Assembly: GCF_022549675.1 (NCBI RefSeq)
Contig: NZ_JAKZGR010000017.1
Coordinates: 1-64,000 of the forward strand
Origin: Belliella kenyensis
GTDB lineage: Bacteria; Bacteroidota; Bacteroidia; Cytophagales; Cyclobacteriaceae
Direction: 5' to 3'
Length of the DNA stretch: 64,000 bases
The notes beneath the pieces were generated by a model, which did not search any database, was not told the origin of the DNA, and was given only the letters and a program-made list of their open reading frames with translations. This document shows, one piece after another, positions 26,705 through 35,160 of the stretch. The position numbers and the translations under genes were made by a program. The first letter of the stretch is position 1. Every line of letters starts with the position of its first letter.

Positions 26705-28150
26705 ATGAGCAAAGACAACCAAATATTAGAAGAATTTACCTCCAAAGAATATGAGCACGGGTGGTCTGTAGACATGGAAGTGGATGAAGCCCCTCCTGGT
26801 CTCAATGAAGAAATAATCAAATGGATTTCTGCCAAAAAAGAAGAACCACAATGGCTTTTAGATTGGAGGCTCAAAGCATTCAAAACTTGGTCGGAAATGA
26901 CTGAGCCAGAATGGGCTAATGTCACCTACCCAAAGATTGATTTACAAGCATTAAGATATTATTCAGCTCCTAAGAAATCTAAAAAACCTAAAAGTTTAGA
27001 TGAAATAGATCCTGAGTTGCTTCAAATTTATGAAAGATTAGGTATCTCACTCAACGAACAGAAAAAACTACAAGGAATCGCAGTAGATGCGGTCTTAGAT
27101 TCTGTATCTGTTGGCACGACTTTTAAAGACACACTTTCCAAATTAGGGATTATATTCTGCTCATTCTCTGAAGCTGTCAAAGAACATCCAGATTTGGTTA
27201 AGCAATACCTTGGTTCTGTAGTACCAATGACGGATAATTACTATGCAGCGCTTAACTCAGCTGTATTTTCTGATGGTTCGTTTTGCTATATACCAGCTGG
27301 AGTAAGATGCCCAATGGAGCTTTCTACGTATTTCAGAATCAATGCTGCCAACACAGGACAGTTTGAGAGAACACTGATCGTGGCGGAGGACAGTTCATAT
27401 GTATCTTACCTTGAGGGATGCACTGCTCCACAACGAGATGAAAATCAGCTACATGCTGCGGTAGTAGAAATATATGCTGCGAAAAATGCTGAAGTAAAAT
27501 ATTCGACTGTTCAAAACTGGTTTCCAGGTGACAAAAATGGCAAAGGAGGTATCTATAATTTCGTAACAAAAAGAGGAATCTGTGCTGGAGATAATTCAAA
27601 AATTTCCTGGACTCAGGTAGAAACAGGTTCTGCTGTGACTTGGAAATATCCTTCTTGTATTCTCAAAGGTGACAACTCAGTGGGTGAGTTTTATTCCGTT
27701 GCGGTAACCAACAACTACCAGCAAGCAGATACAGGGACTAAAATGATTCATATTGGGAAAAATACCAAGTCAAGAATTGTATCTAAAGGTATCTCAGCAG
27801 GAAAATCTCAAAACTCATATAGAGGCCAAGTCCAAGTAATGAAACGAGCCACCAATGCGAGAAACTTCTCTCAATGCGACTCACTCTTAATGGGCGACAA
27901 ATGCGGTGCTCATACTTTCCCATACATCGATATCCAAAATTCTTCAGCTAAAGTTGAACACGAAGCTACAACCTCTAAGATCGGTGAAGATCAACTCTTC
28001 TATTGCAACCAAAGAGGAATTTCTACAGAAGATGCGGTAGCACTTATCGTCAATGGATATGCAAAAGAAGTTTTAAATCAACTTCCTATGGAGTTTGCTG
28101 TAGAAGCACAGAAGCTATTGGCTTTGACTTTGGAAGGATCTGTAGGTTAA
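26705..28150 (+). CDS. sufB: Fe-S cluster assembly scaffold subunit SufB
   Basis: A 481-residue SufB, the core scaffold on which the SufBC2D complex builds Fe-S clusters. The sequence is typical through its beta-helix domain: [54 protein letters not shown], and near the end [49 protein letters not shown], which contains the cysteine and acidic residues used in cluster formation. Length matches the family. It heads a seven-gene plus-strand run ending with the bacilliredoxin. There is no iscU or nifU in the window. Confidence 0.97.
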   Translation: MSKDNQILEEFTSKEYEHGWSVDMEVDEAPPGLNEEIIKWISAKKEEPQWLLDWRLKAFKTWSEMTEPEWANVTYPKIDLQALRYYSAPKKSKKPKSLDEIDPELLQIYERLGISLNEQKKLQGIAVDAVLDSVSVGTTFKDTLSKLGIIFCSFSEAVKEHPDLVKQYLGSVVPMTDNYYAALNSAVFSDGSFCYIPAGVRCPMELSTYFRINAANTGQFERTLIVAEDSSYVSYLEGCTAPQRDENQLHAAVVEIYAAKNAEVKYSTVQNWFPGDKNGKGGIYNFVTKRGICAGDNSKISWTQVETGSAVTWKYPSCILKGDNSVGEFYSVAVTNNYQQADTGTKMIHIGKNTKSRIVSKGISAGKSQNSYRGQVQVMKRATNARNFSQCDSLLMGDKCGAHTFPYIDIQNSSAKVEHEATTSKIGEDQLFYCNQRGISTEDAVALIVNGYAKEVLNQLPMEFAVEAQKLLALTLEGSVG

Positions 28151-28234
28151 AATTCACGTTAACACACAAATCTTAACACACTCTCTACGAGCAAAATGCT
28201 GTGAGATTGAAAAGTAATACATCAAGTGCTACAT

Positions 28235-28267
28235 AGCAGAAAAATAGATTCATCTAAATTTTCTGCT
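28235..28267 (+). other. Strong hairpin between sufB and sufC
   Basis: AGCAGAAAA (28235-28243) and TTTTCTGCT (28259-28267) form a perfect 9-bp stem, and the loop itself contains TAGA/TCTA. It lies in a 174-bp gap that is unusually long inside this otherwise tight operon. It has no long T-tract, so RNA processing or partial attenuation fits better than full termination. Confidence 0.55.
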
Positions 28268-28324
28268 TTCTTGAATTAAATAAAATTAAAACTTGCGCTA
28301 AATCTTAGCATCATCATATCAATT

Positions 28325-29083
28325 ATGTTATCAATAAAGAATCTACATGCCTCTATCGAAGGCACACCAATACTAAGAGGCATCAACTTAGAAGTAAAGC
28401 CAGGTGAAGTTCATGCCATCATGGGTCCAAACGGATCTGGTAAATCTACTTTGGCATCTGTATTAGCAGGTAGAGAAGAGTATGAAGTAACTGATGGAAG
28501 TGTTGACTTTTTAGGTAAAGATCTTCTTGACCTTGCACCAGAAGACAGGGCTAGAGAAGGTGTCTTTTTGGCATTCCAATACCCAGTAGAAATCCCTGGT
28601 GTTAGCTCAACAAATTTCCTAAGAACTGCCGTAAATCAAGTAAGAGAATACAGAGGCCTGGAACCTTTGGATGCTGTCAAGTTTCTCTCTGAAATGAAAG
28701 AGAAAATGAAGCTTGTAGAGATCGATCAAAAACTTCTTAGCCGAGCTCTAAATGAAGGATTTTCTGGTGGTGAAAAAAAGAGGAATGAAATATTCCAGAT
28801 GGCTATGCTAGAACCTAAATTATCAATACTAGATGAAACAGATTCTGGACTTGACATTGATGCTTTGCGTGTAGTGTCAAATGGAGTAAACAAATTAAAA
28901 AGTAATGAAAATGCAACTATCGTAGTCACTCACTATCAGAGGTTGTTAGATTATATTGTACCTGATTATGTTCACGTTCTTTACAAAGGAAGAATTGTAA
29001 AATCGGGGACAAAAGAATTAGCCTTAGAATTGGAAGAAAAAGGATACGACTGGATCAAAGAAGAGGTAGATGCCGCTGTATAA
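28325..29083 (+). CDS. sufC: Fe-S cluster assembly ATPase SufC
   Basis: A 252-residue ABC-type ATPase that powers the SufBCD scaffold; it is cytoplasmic and not a transporter subunit. Walker A is GPNGSGKST (residues 35-43), a Q-loop Gln lies in FLAFQYPVEIPGV, the ABC signature is FSGGEKKRNEI, Walker B is LSILDETDSGLD, and the switch His is in VVTHYQRLL. The KKRNEI and DETDSGLD variants are specific to SufC. Length is normal. It is separated from sufB by a 174-bp gap with a hairpin, and sufD follows 32 bp downstream. Confidence 0.97.
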   Translation: MLSIKNLHASIEGTPILRGINLEVKPGEVHAIMGPNGSGKSTLASVLAGREEYEVTDGSVDFLGKDLLDLAPEDRAREGVFLAFQYPVEIPGVSSTNFLRTAVNQVREYRGLEPLDAVKFLSEMKEKMKLVEIDQKLLSRALNEGFSGGEKKRNEIFQMAMLEPKLSILDETDSGLDIDALRVVSNGVNKLKSNENATIVVTHYQRLLDYIVPDYVHVLYKGRIVKSGTKELALELEEKGYDWIKEEVDAAV

Positions 29084-29115
29084 TTTTCCCTTTATCTCCT
29101 AATCAATGCAAACCA

Positions 29116-30393
29116 ATGAAAACTATTCAAATAAATAAGGCTACCCAACAATTTCTTCAAGTTCAACCTGCTCATTCCAGTTTTTCAAACTTGAGAAAAA
29201 CTGGTTTGGAGATTCTTGAACAAGAAGGCTTGCCTCATATCAAAGAAGAAGAATACAAATTCACCTCTATCAGCAGAAAAATAGAACAACAAATCCAAGA
29301 TTATAGATCTGCATCATCAGTAAAGTTAAGTGCAGATCAAGTCAGCGAAGCTTTGTTCAGTGATTTTGAAGGTGATATTATCGTATTCAACAATGGTAGA
29401 TTTGAACCTTCTCTATCCAGAGTGTCTGATGAAGGTTATACCATTTCTACCTTAAGTGAAGCTGCTAGCGCTTTGCTAGGAACTATCGCCAATCCTGAAG
29501 CAGATCCATTTATTGCGCTGAACAACCTGTTCTTTGAAGATGGAATATTTCTAAAAGTACCAAAAGGCAGCTTGGTTCAAAAACCTATATTTCTCCTTCA
29601 TTTCAATCAAGCCCAGGAAGGGCAAGCTATACATGCGCGTGTCCTTATCGAAGTAGAAGACCAAGCAGAAGTCACGCTATTGGAAAACACCATTTCGCTC
29701 GACGAAGCAGCGTACTTTTCTAATACAGTCACGGAGGTAAAAGTAGGATCCAATGCGCATGCTCATTACTACAGACTTCAGAATGAAAATAAACAAGCTA
29801 TTGTAACCAATAATTTTGTAACTGACATTCATAGATCAGCTACATTCACTACGGTAGCTACCCAACTAAGTGGTGATATGCTGAGAAACAACCTGAGTTT
29901 GAACCTCCTTGAATCTGGTTGTGAAGGAAATATGTATGGATTATATCTTCTCAATGGCAAAACTCACGTAGACAACCATACCAATGTAGATCACACCAAA
30001 CCTCATGCAGACTCCAACGAGCTTTATAAAGGGATTTTGGCAGATTCATCAAGGGGTGTATTCAATGGTAAGATATTTGTTCGTCAGGATGCACAAAAAA
30101 CAAATGCCTTTCAGCAAAACAACAACATCCTACTTTCTGAGGATGCGATCATAAACACCAAACCACAACTGGAAATTTGGGCAGATGATGTGAAGTGTTC
30201 TCACGGATGTACCACAGGTCAATTGGATGAAGAGGCATTGTTTTATCTCCAAGCACGGGGTATTGGCAAAGATCAAGCACGCGGACTTTTGCTATATGCT
30301 TTTGCTGGAGAAGTTCTTGATCACATTGCCTATGAGCCTTTCAAAGCATATTGCATCGAAATGGTTCAGGAGCGATTAGGAACTCAATTTTGA
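29116..30393 (+). CDS. sufD: Fe-S cluster assembly protein SufD
   Basis: A 425-residue paralogue of SufB and third subunit of the SufBC2D scaffold. The N-terminal helical part (about 1-100) is divergent, as usual. The C-terminal beta-helix has the diagnostic segments HVDNHTNVDHTKPHADSNELYKGILADSSRGVFNGKIFVRQDAQKTNAFQQNNNILLSEDA and DVKCSHGCTTGQLDEEALFYLQARGI. It follows sufC by 32 bp and precedes the sufS start by 8 bp, so one mRNA is likely. Confidence 0.96.
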   Translation: MKTIQINKATQQFLQVQPAHSSFSNLRKTGLEILEQEGLPHIKEEEYKFTSISRKIEQQIQDYRSASSVKLSADQVSEALFSDFEGDIIVFNNGRFEPSLSRVSDEGYTISTLSEAASALLGTIANPEADPFIALNNLFFEDGIFLKVPKGSLVQKPIFLLHFNQAQEGQAIHARVLIEVEDQAEVTLLENTISLDEAAYFSNTVTEVKVGSNAHAHYYRLQNENKQAIVTNNFVTDIHRSATFTTVATQLSGDMLRNNLSLNLLESGCEGNMYGLYLLNGKTHVDNHTNVDHTKPHADSNELYKGILADSSRGVFNGKIFVRQDAQKTNAFQQNNNILLSEDAIINTKPQLEIWADDVKCSHGCTTGQLDEEALFYLQARGIGKDQARGLLLYAFAGEVLDHIAYEPFKAYCIEMVQERLGTQF

Positions 30394-30401
30394 TAAAATT
30401 C

Positions 30402-31628
30402 ATGGCATTAGATATTCAAAAAATAAGAGCACAATTTCCCATTCTTCATCAAGAAGTCAATGGGAAACCTTTGATCTATTTTGACAATGCTGCAACGACG
30501 CAAAAACCACAAGAAGTAATAGATGCCTTAAGCAACTACTACCATACGGATAACTCAAACATACACAGAGGTGCTCATACTTTAGCTGATCGTGCTACGA
30601 GGTATTATGAATCGACTAGGACTTTGCTCAAGGATTTCATCAATGCGAAGGAAGAGGCTGAAATCATATTCACGAAAGGCACCACTGAAGGTATCAATTT
30701 AGTTGCTTCTTGCTTTGGGAAAAAGTTCATTGAACAAGGTGATGAAATTATCATTTCCACGCTTGAGCATCACTCGAATATCGTTCCTTGGCAAATACTA
30801 TGTGAAGAAAAAGGCGCAAAGCTAAACATCATCCCTATCAATGAGGCAGGTGAAATAGACTTTGAAGCATTTGAAAACTTGCTAAGTTCAAAAACAAAGC
30901 TAGTCAGCATCGTCCATGCTTCCAACGCTCTAGGTACGATCAACCCAGTTGAGAAAATCATCACCAAAGCCCATCAAGTGGGTGCAAAAGTACTACTAGA
31001 CGGAGCACAATCTAGTTCCCATTTGGAAATCGACGTTCAAGCACTGGACTGCGACTTCTTTGTGCTTTCGGCACACAAGCTCTATGGTCCTACCGGACTT
31101 GGTATACTTTATGGCAAAAGAGAAGTCCTAGACGCCATGCCTCCATACCAAGGAGGTGGTGAGATGATCAAAGAAGTGACATTTGCAAAAACGACCTTCA
31201 ATGAGCTTCCGTTCAAATTTGAGGCTGGCACGCCCAATATTGCTGATGTGATTGCTTTTGGAAAAGCATTGGAATTCATCAACGAATTAGGCAAAAAAGC
31301 TATCAAGGCACATGAAGATGAACTCCTCTCCTACGCTAGTGCTGAACTTTCAAAAATCAATGGCTTCATTCCTGTGGGAACTGCCAAGGACAAAGTTTCA
31401 GTGATCTCATTCAATATCAATGGCATGCACCCCTTTGATGTTGGCATGATGCTCGATGCCAATGGTATCGCCGTCAGGACTGGACATCATTGTACTCAGC
31501 CTTTGATGCAGAGATTTGGCATAGAGGGAACTGTTAGGGCTTCATTCGCTGTTTATAACACCAAGTCAGAAGTAGATGCTCTGGTAGCTTCAGTAGCCAA
31601 AATCGCAAAATTGAAAAACAAATCATGA
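30402..31628 (+). CDS. sufS: Cysteine desulfurase SufS (group II)
   Basis: A 408-residue PLP enzyme that takes sulfur from L-cysteine for cluster assembly. I chose the ATG at 30402 (MALDIQKIRAQFPIL), 8 bp after sufD; the longer frame would begin inside sufD and adds 17 non-family residues. The PLP lysine is K226 in LSAHKLYGPTG and the persulfide cysteine is C364 in RTGHHCTQPLM, both typical of group II enzymes. The FDNAATTQKP block is at 28-37. The stop overlaps the sufE start (ATGA, 31625-31628), so the desulfurase and its sulfur acceptor are translationally coupled. Confidence 0.97.
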   Translation: MALDIQKIRAQFPILHQEVNGKPLIYFDNAATTQKPQEVIDALSNYYHTDNSNIHRGAHTLADRATRYYESTRTLLKDFINAKEEAEIIFTKGTTEGINLVASCFGKKFIEQGDEIIISTLEHHSNIVPWQILCEEKGAKLNIIPINEAGEIDFEAFENLLSSKTKLVSIVHASNALGTINPVEKIITKAHQVGAKVLLDGAQSSSHLEIDVQALDCDFFVLSAHKLYGPTGLGILYGKREVLDAMPPYQGGGEMIKEVTFAKTTFNELPFKFEAGTPNIADVIAFGKALEFINELGKKAIKAHEDELLSYASAELSKINGFIPVGTAKDKVSVISFNINGMHPFDVGMMLDANGIAVRTGHHCTQPLMQRFGIEGTVRASFAVYNTKSEVDALVASVAKIAKLKNKS

Positions 31629-32053
31629 GTATAGATAAGGTTCAGGAAGAAATTATTGAAGAATTTGATATTCTGGGAAGTGATAGAGAATCTACCATTT
31701 TCTACATTATGGAAATAGGTGCCAAACTGCCAGATATGCCAGAAAGTGAAAAAACCGAAGAAAACATCATCAAAGGATGTCAATCAAAAGTTTGGCTCAC
31801 TGCAAGGGAAAACGACGGTAAAATCAATTTCTTAGCAGATTCAAATACTGATATTACCAAAGGCTTGATTAGTCTATTGATAAGAATCCTTTCAGGAAGA
31901 ACACCAGAAGAAATCCTCAAGGCTGAGTTACACTTCATCGAAAGAATCGGAATGGGTAATATCATAGGCTCCCAAAGATCCAATGGACTAGCAGCCATGA
32001 TTAAGCAAATGAAACTCTATGCTTTGGGATATCAGGCAAAGCTCAACTCCTAA
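31625..32053 (+). CDS. sufE: Sulfur acceptor SufE
   Basis: A 142-residue SufE that accepts persulfide sulfur from SufS and passes it to SufB. The active cysteine is C52 in KGCQSKVWL, preceded by the expected LPDMPESEKTEENIIKG; the second part (GLISLLIRILSGRTPEEIL) is the conserved helix bundle, and MKLYAL near the end is also usual. Its ATG overlaps the sufS stop by four bases. It stays within the suf operon; sufT follows 13 bp later. Confidence 0.96.
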   Translation: MSIDKVQEEIIEEFDILGSDRESTIFYIMEIGAKLPDMPESEKTEENIIKGCQSKVWLTARENDGKINFLADSNTDITKGLISLLIRILSGRTPEEILKAELHFIERIGMGNIIGSQRSNGLAAMIKQMKLYALGYQAKLNS

Positions 32054-32066
32054 AAAATTTCAAAAC

Positions 32067-32405
32067 ATGTCTGAAACGAACAATCTTCAGGAAATCCCTG
32101 CTCAAGAATTAAAAGAAAAAGTAATCACAGCAATCAAACAAGTCTATGACCCTGAGATTCCTGTTGATGTATATGAATTAGGTCTGATTTATGAAATTAG
32201 TGTTTACCCAGTAAACAACGTATTCATATTGATGACTTTGACGTCTCCTAATTGTCCCTCAGCAGAATTCATACCTAGTGAAATCAAAGATAAAATTCAA
32301 CAAATTCAAGGAATCAACCATGTGGAGCTAGAGTTGACTTTCGACCCTCCATATTCACAAGATATGATGTCTGAGGCAGCTAAACTAGAGCTTGGTTTTC
32401 TATAA
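32067..32405 (+). CDS. sufT: SufT / MIP18-family (DUF59) Fe-S maturation protein
   Basis: A 112-residue protein of the DUF59/MIP18 family, which helps deliver Fe-S clusters to target proteins. The core VYDPEIPVDVYELGLIYEI (about 27-45) is diagnostic, and the second block LTSPNCPSAEFIPSEIKD has the conserved cysteine (C73 area). I chose the ATG at 32067, 13 bp after sufE; the longer frame starts inside sufE and adds 16 unrelated residues. It is the last classical suf gene in the operon; a bacilliredoxin follows 28 bp later. Confidence 0.92.
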   Translation: MSETNNLQEIPAQELKEKVITAIKQVYDPEIPVDVYELGLIYEISVYPVNNVFILMTLTSPNCPSAEFIPSEIKDKIQQIQGINHVELELTFDPPYSQDMMSEAAKLELGFL

Positions 32406-32433
32406 TTTTAAGTATACAAAAAACGATTAAAAT

Positions 32434-32853
32434 ATGTATCCAGAGGATTTAATTGCTCCTATGAGGGCAGAACTTACAGATGTAGGTTTTCAAGAATTCA
32501 GAACTGACGAAGATGTCGTCAATCACCTCAAAGACCATAAAGGCACCACTCTTGTGGTAATCAATTCAGTATGTGGATGTGCGGCTGGAGCTGCTAGGCC
32601 AGGTGTAAGATTTGCACTCGAAAAAAGTAGTGTAAAACCGACCTACCTAGCCACTGCATTTGCTGGAAATGATGTATCTGCCGTAAATAAATTCAGAGAA
32701 GTAGTCCTTCCATATCCTCCATCTTCACCTGCAATGGCTTTTTTCAAAGACGGTGAATTGGTTCACTTCATAGAAAGACATCACATTGAAGGAAGGAATG
32801 CACAAATGATAGGAGAACATTTAGTGGAAGTATTTGAGCACTTCTGTAAGTAA
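32434..32853 (+). CDS. Bacilliredoxin (BrxA/BrxB family, YphP/YqiW-like)
   Basis: A 139-residue thioredoxin-fold protein of the DUF1094 family. The start MYPEDLIAPMRAEL and the active site NSVCGCAAGAARPG (C47 and C49, C-x-C) are diagnostic. Bacilliredoxins of Firmicutes remove bacillithiol from oxidised protein thiols; Bacteroidota often have the family too. Placement as the last gene of the suf operon, 28 bp after sufT and before a strong terminator, suggests it protects or repairs Fe-S machinery thiols, which is inference. Confidence 0.92.
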   Translation: MYPEDLIAPMRAELTDVGFQEFRTDEDVVNHLKDHKGTTLVVINSVCGCAAGAARPGVRFALEKSSVKPTYLATAFAGNDVSAVNKFREVVLPYPPSSPAMAFFKDGELVHFIERHHIEGRNAQMIGEHLVEVFEHFCK

Positions 32854-32855
32854 TT

Positions 32856-32879
32856 AAAAGCCCTTTGGGGCTTTTTTTT
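32856..32879 (+). terminator. Rho-independent terminator of the suf operon
   Basis: A perfect stem AAAAGCCC (32856-32863) with GGGCTTTT (32868-32875) and a 4-nt loop is followed by T (to 32879), starting 3 bp after the bacilliredoxin stop. Confidence 0.9.
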
Positions 32880-32921
32880 CTGCTAAAAAAATATAGAAAT
32901 TTTCAAACTTTTTTTCGAAAC

Positions 32922-32929
32922 TAAATTTG
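32922..32929 (+). promoter_or_regulatory. Candidate -7 element for citrate synthase
   Basis: TAAATTTG is a perfect TAnnTTTG match. It would give a leader of about 215 nt before the ATG at 33155, containing the hairpins at 32948-33056. No TTG partner is evident. Confidence 0.4.
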
Positions 32930-32947
32930 GAAATTCATTATCTTCAC

Positions 32948-33056
32948 GAACTTAAATCCTTGAATCAGCGAAAAGGACTTAAGTTCATTTAAGCTCTTTA
33001 CTTTAAGTCCAAGCAATTACTATCAAAACCTAAGCCTAAAAGAAGTCGTAGGTTTT
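32948..33056 (+). promoter_or_regulatory. Structured 5' leader of citrate synthase
   Basis: Two stems are seen. GAACTTAAATCCTT (32948-32961) pairs with AAGGACTTAAGTTC (32973-32986) over 14 bp with a single mismatch. Further on AAAACCTA (33025-33032) pairs with TAGGTTTT (33049-33056). A third CTTTAAGTCC copy at 33001-33010 could compete with the first stem. No T-tract follows, so this is not a plain terminator. Confidence 0.45.
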
Positions 33057-33154
33057 AAATAACATGTAAATAACACTCATTTTTGCTAACTTAAGGCGCT
33101 GAAATCAGTTAATAAAACATTAGAATCAATAAACTAATTATTAATAATCAATCT

Positions 33155-34444
33155 ATGTCCGAAATAGCTAAGTTATCATACGGCGGGAAGGAATACGATC
33201 TCCCAGTAATTGAAGGAACAGAAAACGAGAAAGCAGTAGATATCGCCAAATTGAGAGGGCAATCAGGCTTGATCACCATTGACCCAGGGTTCAAAAACAC
33301 TGGCTCAACAACTTCTGCCATCACTTACTTAGATGGAGAAAATGGAATTTTGAAATATAGAGGTTATAAGATAGAAGATTTAGCAGAGAAGTCTTCATTT
33401 TTAGAAGTCGCATATCTTTTGATATACGGCGAATTACCTACACAAAAAGAATACGAAAAATTCACCAGAGAAATCACTACACATACTTTGGTACACGAAG
33501 ATATCAAGAAAATACTTGATGGCTTCCCTTCCAACTCTCACCCTATGGGAGTATTATCTTCTTTAATTTGTTCCCTTACAGCATTCTATCCTGAATCTCT
33601 GGATCCTACAAGAAATGAAGATGCCGTCAATCTCAGCATCATCAGACTTCTAGCGAAGATGCCTACTTTTGCAGCTTGGGCATTCAAGAATAAAGTTGGG
33701 CATCCTGTAAACTATCCAGACAATAGTCTAGATTATTGCTCAAACTTCCTTAAAATGATGTTTGCGCTACCAGCAGAACGCTATGATGTAGATCCAGTAG
33801 TATCCAAAGCTTTGGATCAATTGTTAATTCTTCATGCTGATCATGAGCAAAACTGCTCTACATCTACAGTTAGAATCGTAGGATCATCACAAGCTTCTAT
33901 TTATGCTTCTATCTCTGCTGGAATCAATGCCCTTTGGGGTCCACTTCATGGTGGAGCAAATCAAGCAGTAATTGAAATGCTTGAAGCAATCAAGGCTGAT
34001 GGTGGTGACACCAAAAAATTCTTGGACAAAGCTAAAGACAAAAATGATCCATTTAGATTGATGGGCTTTGGCCATAGAGTTTACAAAAACTTTGACCCAA
34101 GAGCGAAAATCATCAAAAAAGCAGCTGATGATGTACTAGCCAAACTTGGAGTAAATGATCCTGTATTGGATATTGCAAAAGAACTTGAAGAGGCTGCTTT
34201 GAGTGATCAATATTTCGTAGAAAGAAATCTCTATCCAAATGTAGACTTCTACTCAGGTATCATCTACAGAGCACTTGGAATTCCTACAGACATGTTCACC
34301 GTTATGTTTGCTATCGGCAGACTACCTGGATGGATTGCACAGTGGAAAGAAATGAGAGAAAATGGTGAACCAATCGGAAGACCTAGACAAATCTACACTG
34401 GTGCCACTGATAGAGATTATGTATCTATGAACAAAAGAGGTTAA
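33155..34444 (+). CDS. gltA: Citrate synthase
   Basis: A 429-residue enzyme that condenses acetyl-CoA with oxaloacetate at the entry of the citric acid cycle, of the long type II (hexameric, NADH-sensitive) type. Key blocks: LRYRGYKIEDLAEKS-like start, the active-site LHADHEQNCSTSTVR, GPLHGGANQAV with the second His, and MGFGHRVYKNFDPRA with the third; the catalytic Asp is in NVDFYSG. The C-terminus (GWIAQWKEMRENGEPIGRPRQIYTG) is also typical. It is monocistronic between two terminators and has a long structured leader. Confidence 0.97.
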   Translation: MSEIAKLSYGGKEYDLPVIEGTENEKAVDIAKLRGQSGLITIDPGFKNTGSTTSAITYLDGENGILKYRGYKIEDLAEKSSFLEVAYLLIYGELPTQKEYEKFTREITTHTLVHEDIKKILDGFPSNSHPMGVLSSLICSLTAFYPESLDPTRNEDAVNLSIIRLLAKMPTFAAWAFKNKVGHPVNYPDNSLDYCSNFLKMMFALPAERYDVDPVVSKALDQLLILHADHEQNCSTSTVRIVGSSQASIYASISAGINALWGPLHGGANQAVIEMLEAIKADGGDTKKFLDKAKDKNDPFRLMGFGHRVYKNFDPRAKIIKKAADDVLAKLGVNDPVLDIAKELEEAALSDQYFVERNLYPNVDFYSGIIYRALGIPTDMFTVMFAIGRLPGWIAQWKEMRENGEPIGRPRQIYTGATDRDYVSMNKRG

Positions 34445-34468
34445 TTCAACAACCAAATAAAGGAACAT

Positions 34469-34505
34469 AAAATCCTCCAACAGAAAAAGTTGGGGGATTT
34501 TTGGT
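34469..34505 (+). terminator. Rho-independent terminator of citrate synthase
   Basis: AAAATCCTCCAAC pairs with GTTGGGGGATTTTT (one G-T or mismatch) around a 7-nt loop, followed by T-rich sequence, starting 25 bp after the stop. Confidence 0.85.
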
Positions 34506-34573
34506 TTTTGAAGTAGCAAGAAAATAGTTTAATACCTATATTTGGAAACTAAAACAAATAAAACGAGTTTTCT

Positions 34574-34834
34574 ATGCAAGCTAATACGATCGAAGAGGCC
34601 ATCGCACTAACCAAAAAATTCACTTCTAAGCCATCAAATGAAGAGCTTTTGAAAATCTACGCCCTGTACAAGCAAGCATCAGAAGGCGATAACGAAACCG
34701 AAAGACCTGGTGGATTTGATTTCAAAGCAGCAGCCAAATACAATGCATGGCTTGCACAAGCTGGAAAGAGTAAATCAGATGCAAGTCAAGAATACATAGC
34801 ATTCATTAATGAAATTGCCCCTAAATACCTTTGA
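34574..34834 (+). CDS. Acyl-CoA-binding protein (ACBP)
   Basis: An 86-residue cytosolic four-helix protein that binds long-chain acyl-CoA. The family pattern is complete: IYALYKQASEGD (helix 2 with the acyl-CoA-contact Tyr and Lys), RPGGFDFKAAAKYNAWLAQAGKS (the conserved Lys and W), then A-x-x-x-Y-I. The length equals eukaryotic ACBP. It is monocistronic. Bacterial ACBPs are uncommon overall but frequent in Bacteroidota, so a lateral origin need not be recent. Confidence 0.93.
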   Translation: MQANTIEEAIALTKKFTSKPSNEELLKIYALYKQASEGDNETERPGGFDFKAAAKYNAWLAQAGKSKSDASQEYIAFINEIAPKYL

Positions 34835-34924
34835 TGACCAAATTATTTTTTAAAATTCAATAGTAAAAATTCAGAATATTCCAAAAACATTCTAGAATGA
34901 TTAGGAATTCCAAATAATTACCCA

Positions 34925-35038
34925 TACCTTTGCACACGAATTAAAATATAACATTTTTCTAGCCGTGGGTTTCCTTACTGTCGCTTACAATAGGAGGTTC
35001 TTAGGAAATCATGGTTGAGAAAAGTAAGGAAACATTTC
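34925..35038 (+). promoter_or_regulatory. Structured leader of the DEAD-box helicase, possible cold- or autoregulated switch
   Basis: A perfect -7 element (TACCTTTG, 34925-34932) gives a leader of about 100 nt. In it GTTTCCTTACT (34969-34979) pairs perfectly over 11 bp with AGTAAGGAAAC (35023-35033), which ends 5 nt before the ATG at 35039. The same left arm can instead pair, as GGTTTCCT (34968-34975), with AGGAAATC (35003-35010). The two structures exclude each other. A strong ribosome-binding site GGAGG (34993-34997) lies in the loop but far from the helicase ATG. Confidence 0.55.
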
Positions 35039-35160
35039 ATGGAACAAGAATTATTATTCTCAGACCTTGGGATTTCAGAAGAAATCCTAAAGGCGGTGGA
35101 AGAAATGGGCTATACCCAACCTTCCCAAATTCAAGCACAATCTATCCCATTACTTCTTGA
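35011..35160 (+). CDS. Possible 49-codon leader ORF overlapping the helicase start
   Basis: An ATG at 35011, 13 nt after the consensus GGAGG at 34993-34997, opens a 49-codon frame that overlaps the helicase start and ends at 35160 in another frame. The product would be basic, starting MVEKSKETFHGTR. GGAGG sites are rare in this genome window and this one is better placed for this ORF than for the helicase. Translation of it would melt the 11-bp leader stem. No homology is recognised; it may be regulatory rather than functional as a protein, or not translated at all. Confidence 0.25.
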   Translation: MVEKSKETFHGTRIIILRPWDFRRNPKGGGRNGLYPTFPNSSTIYPITS

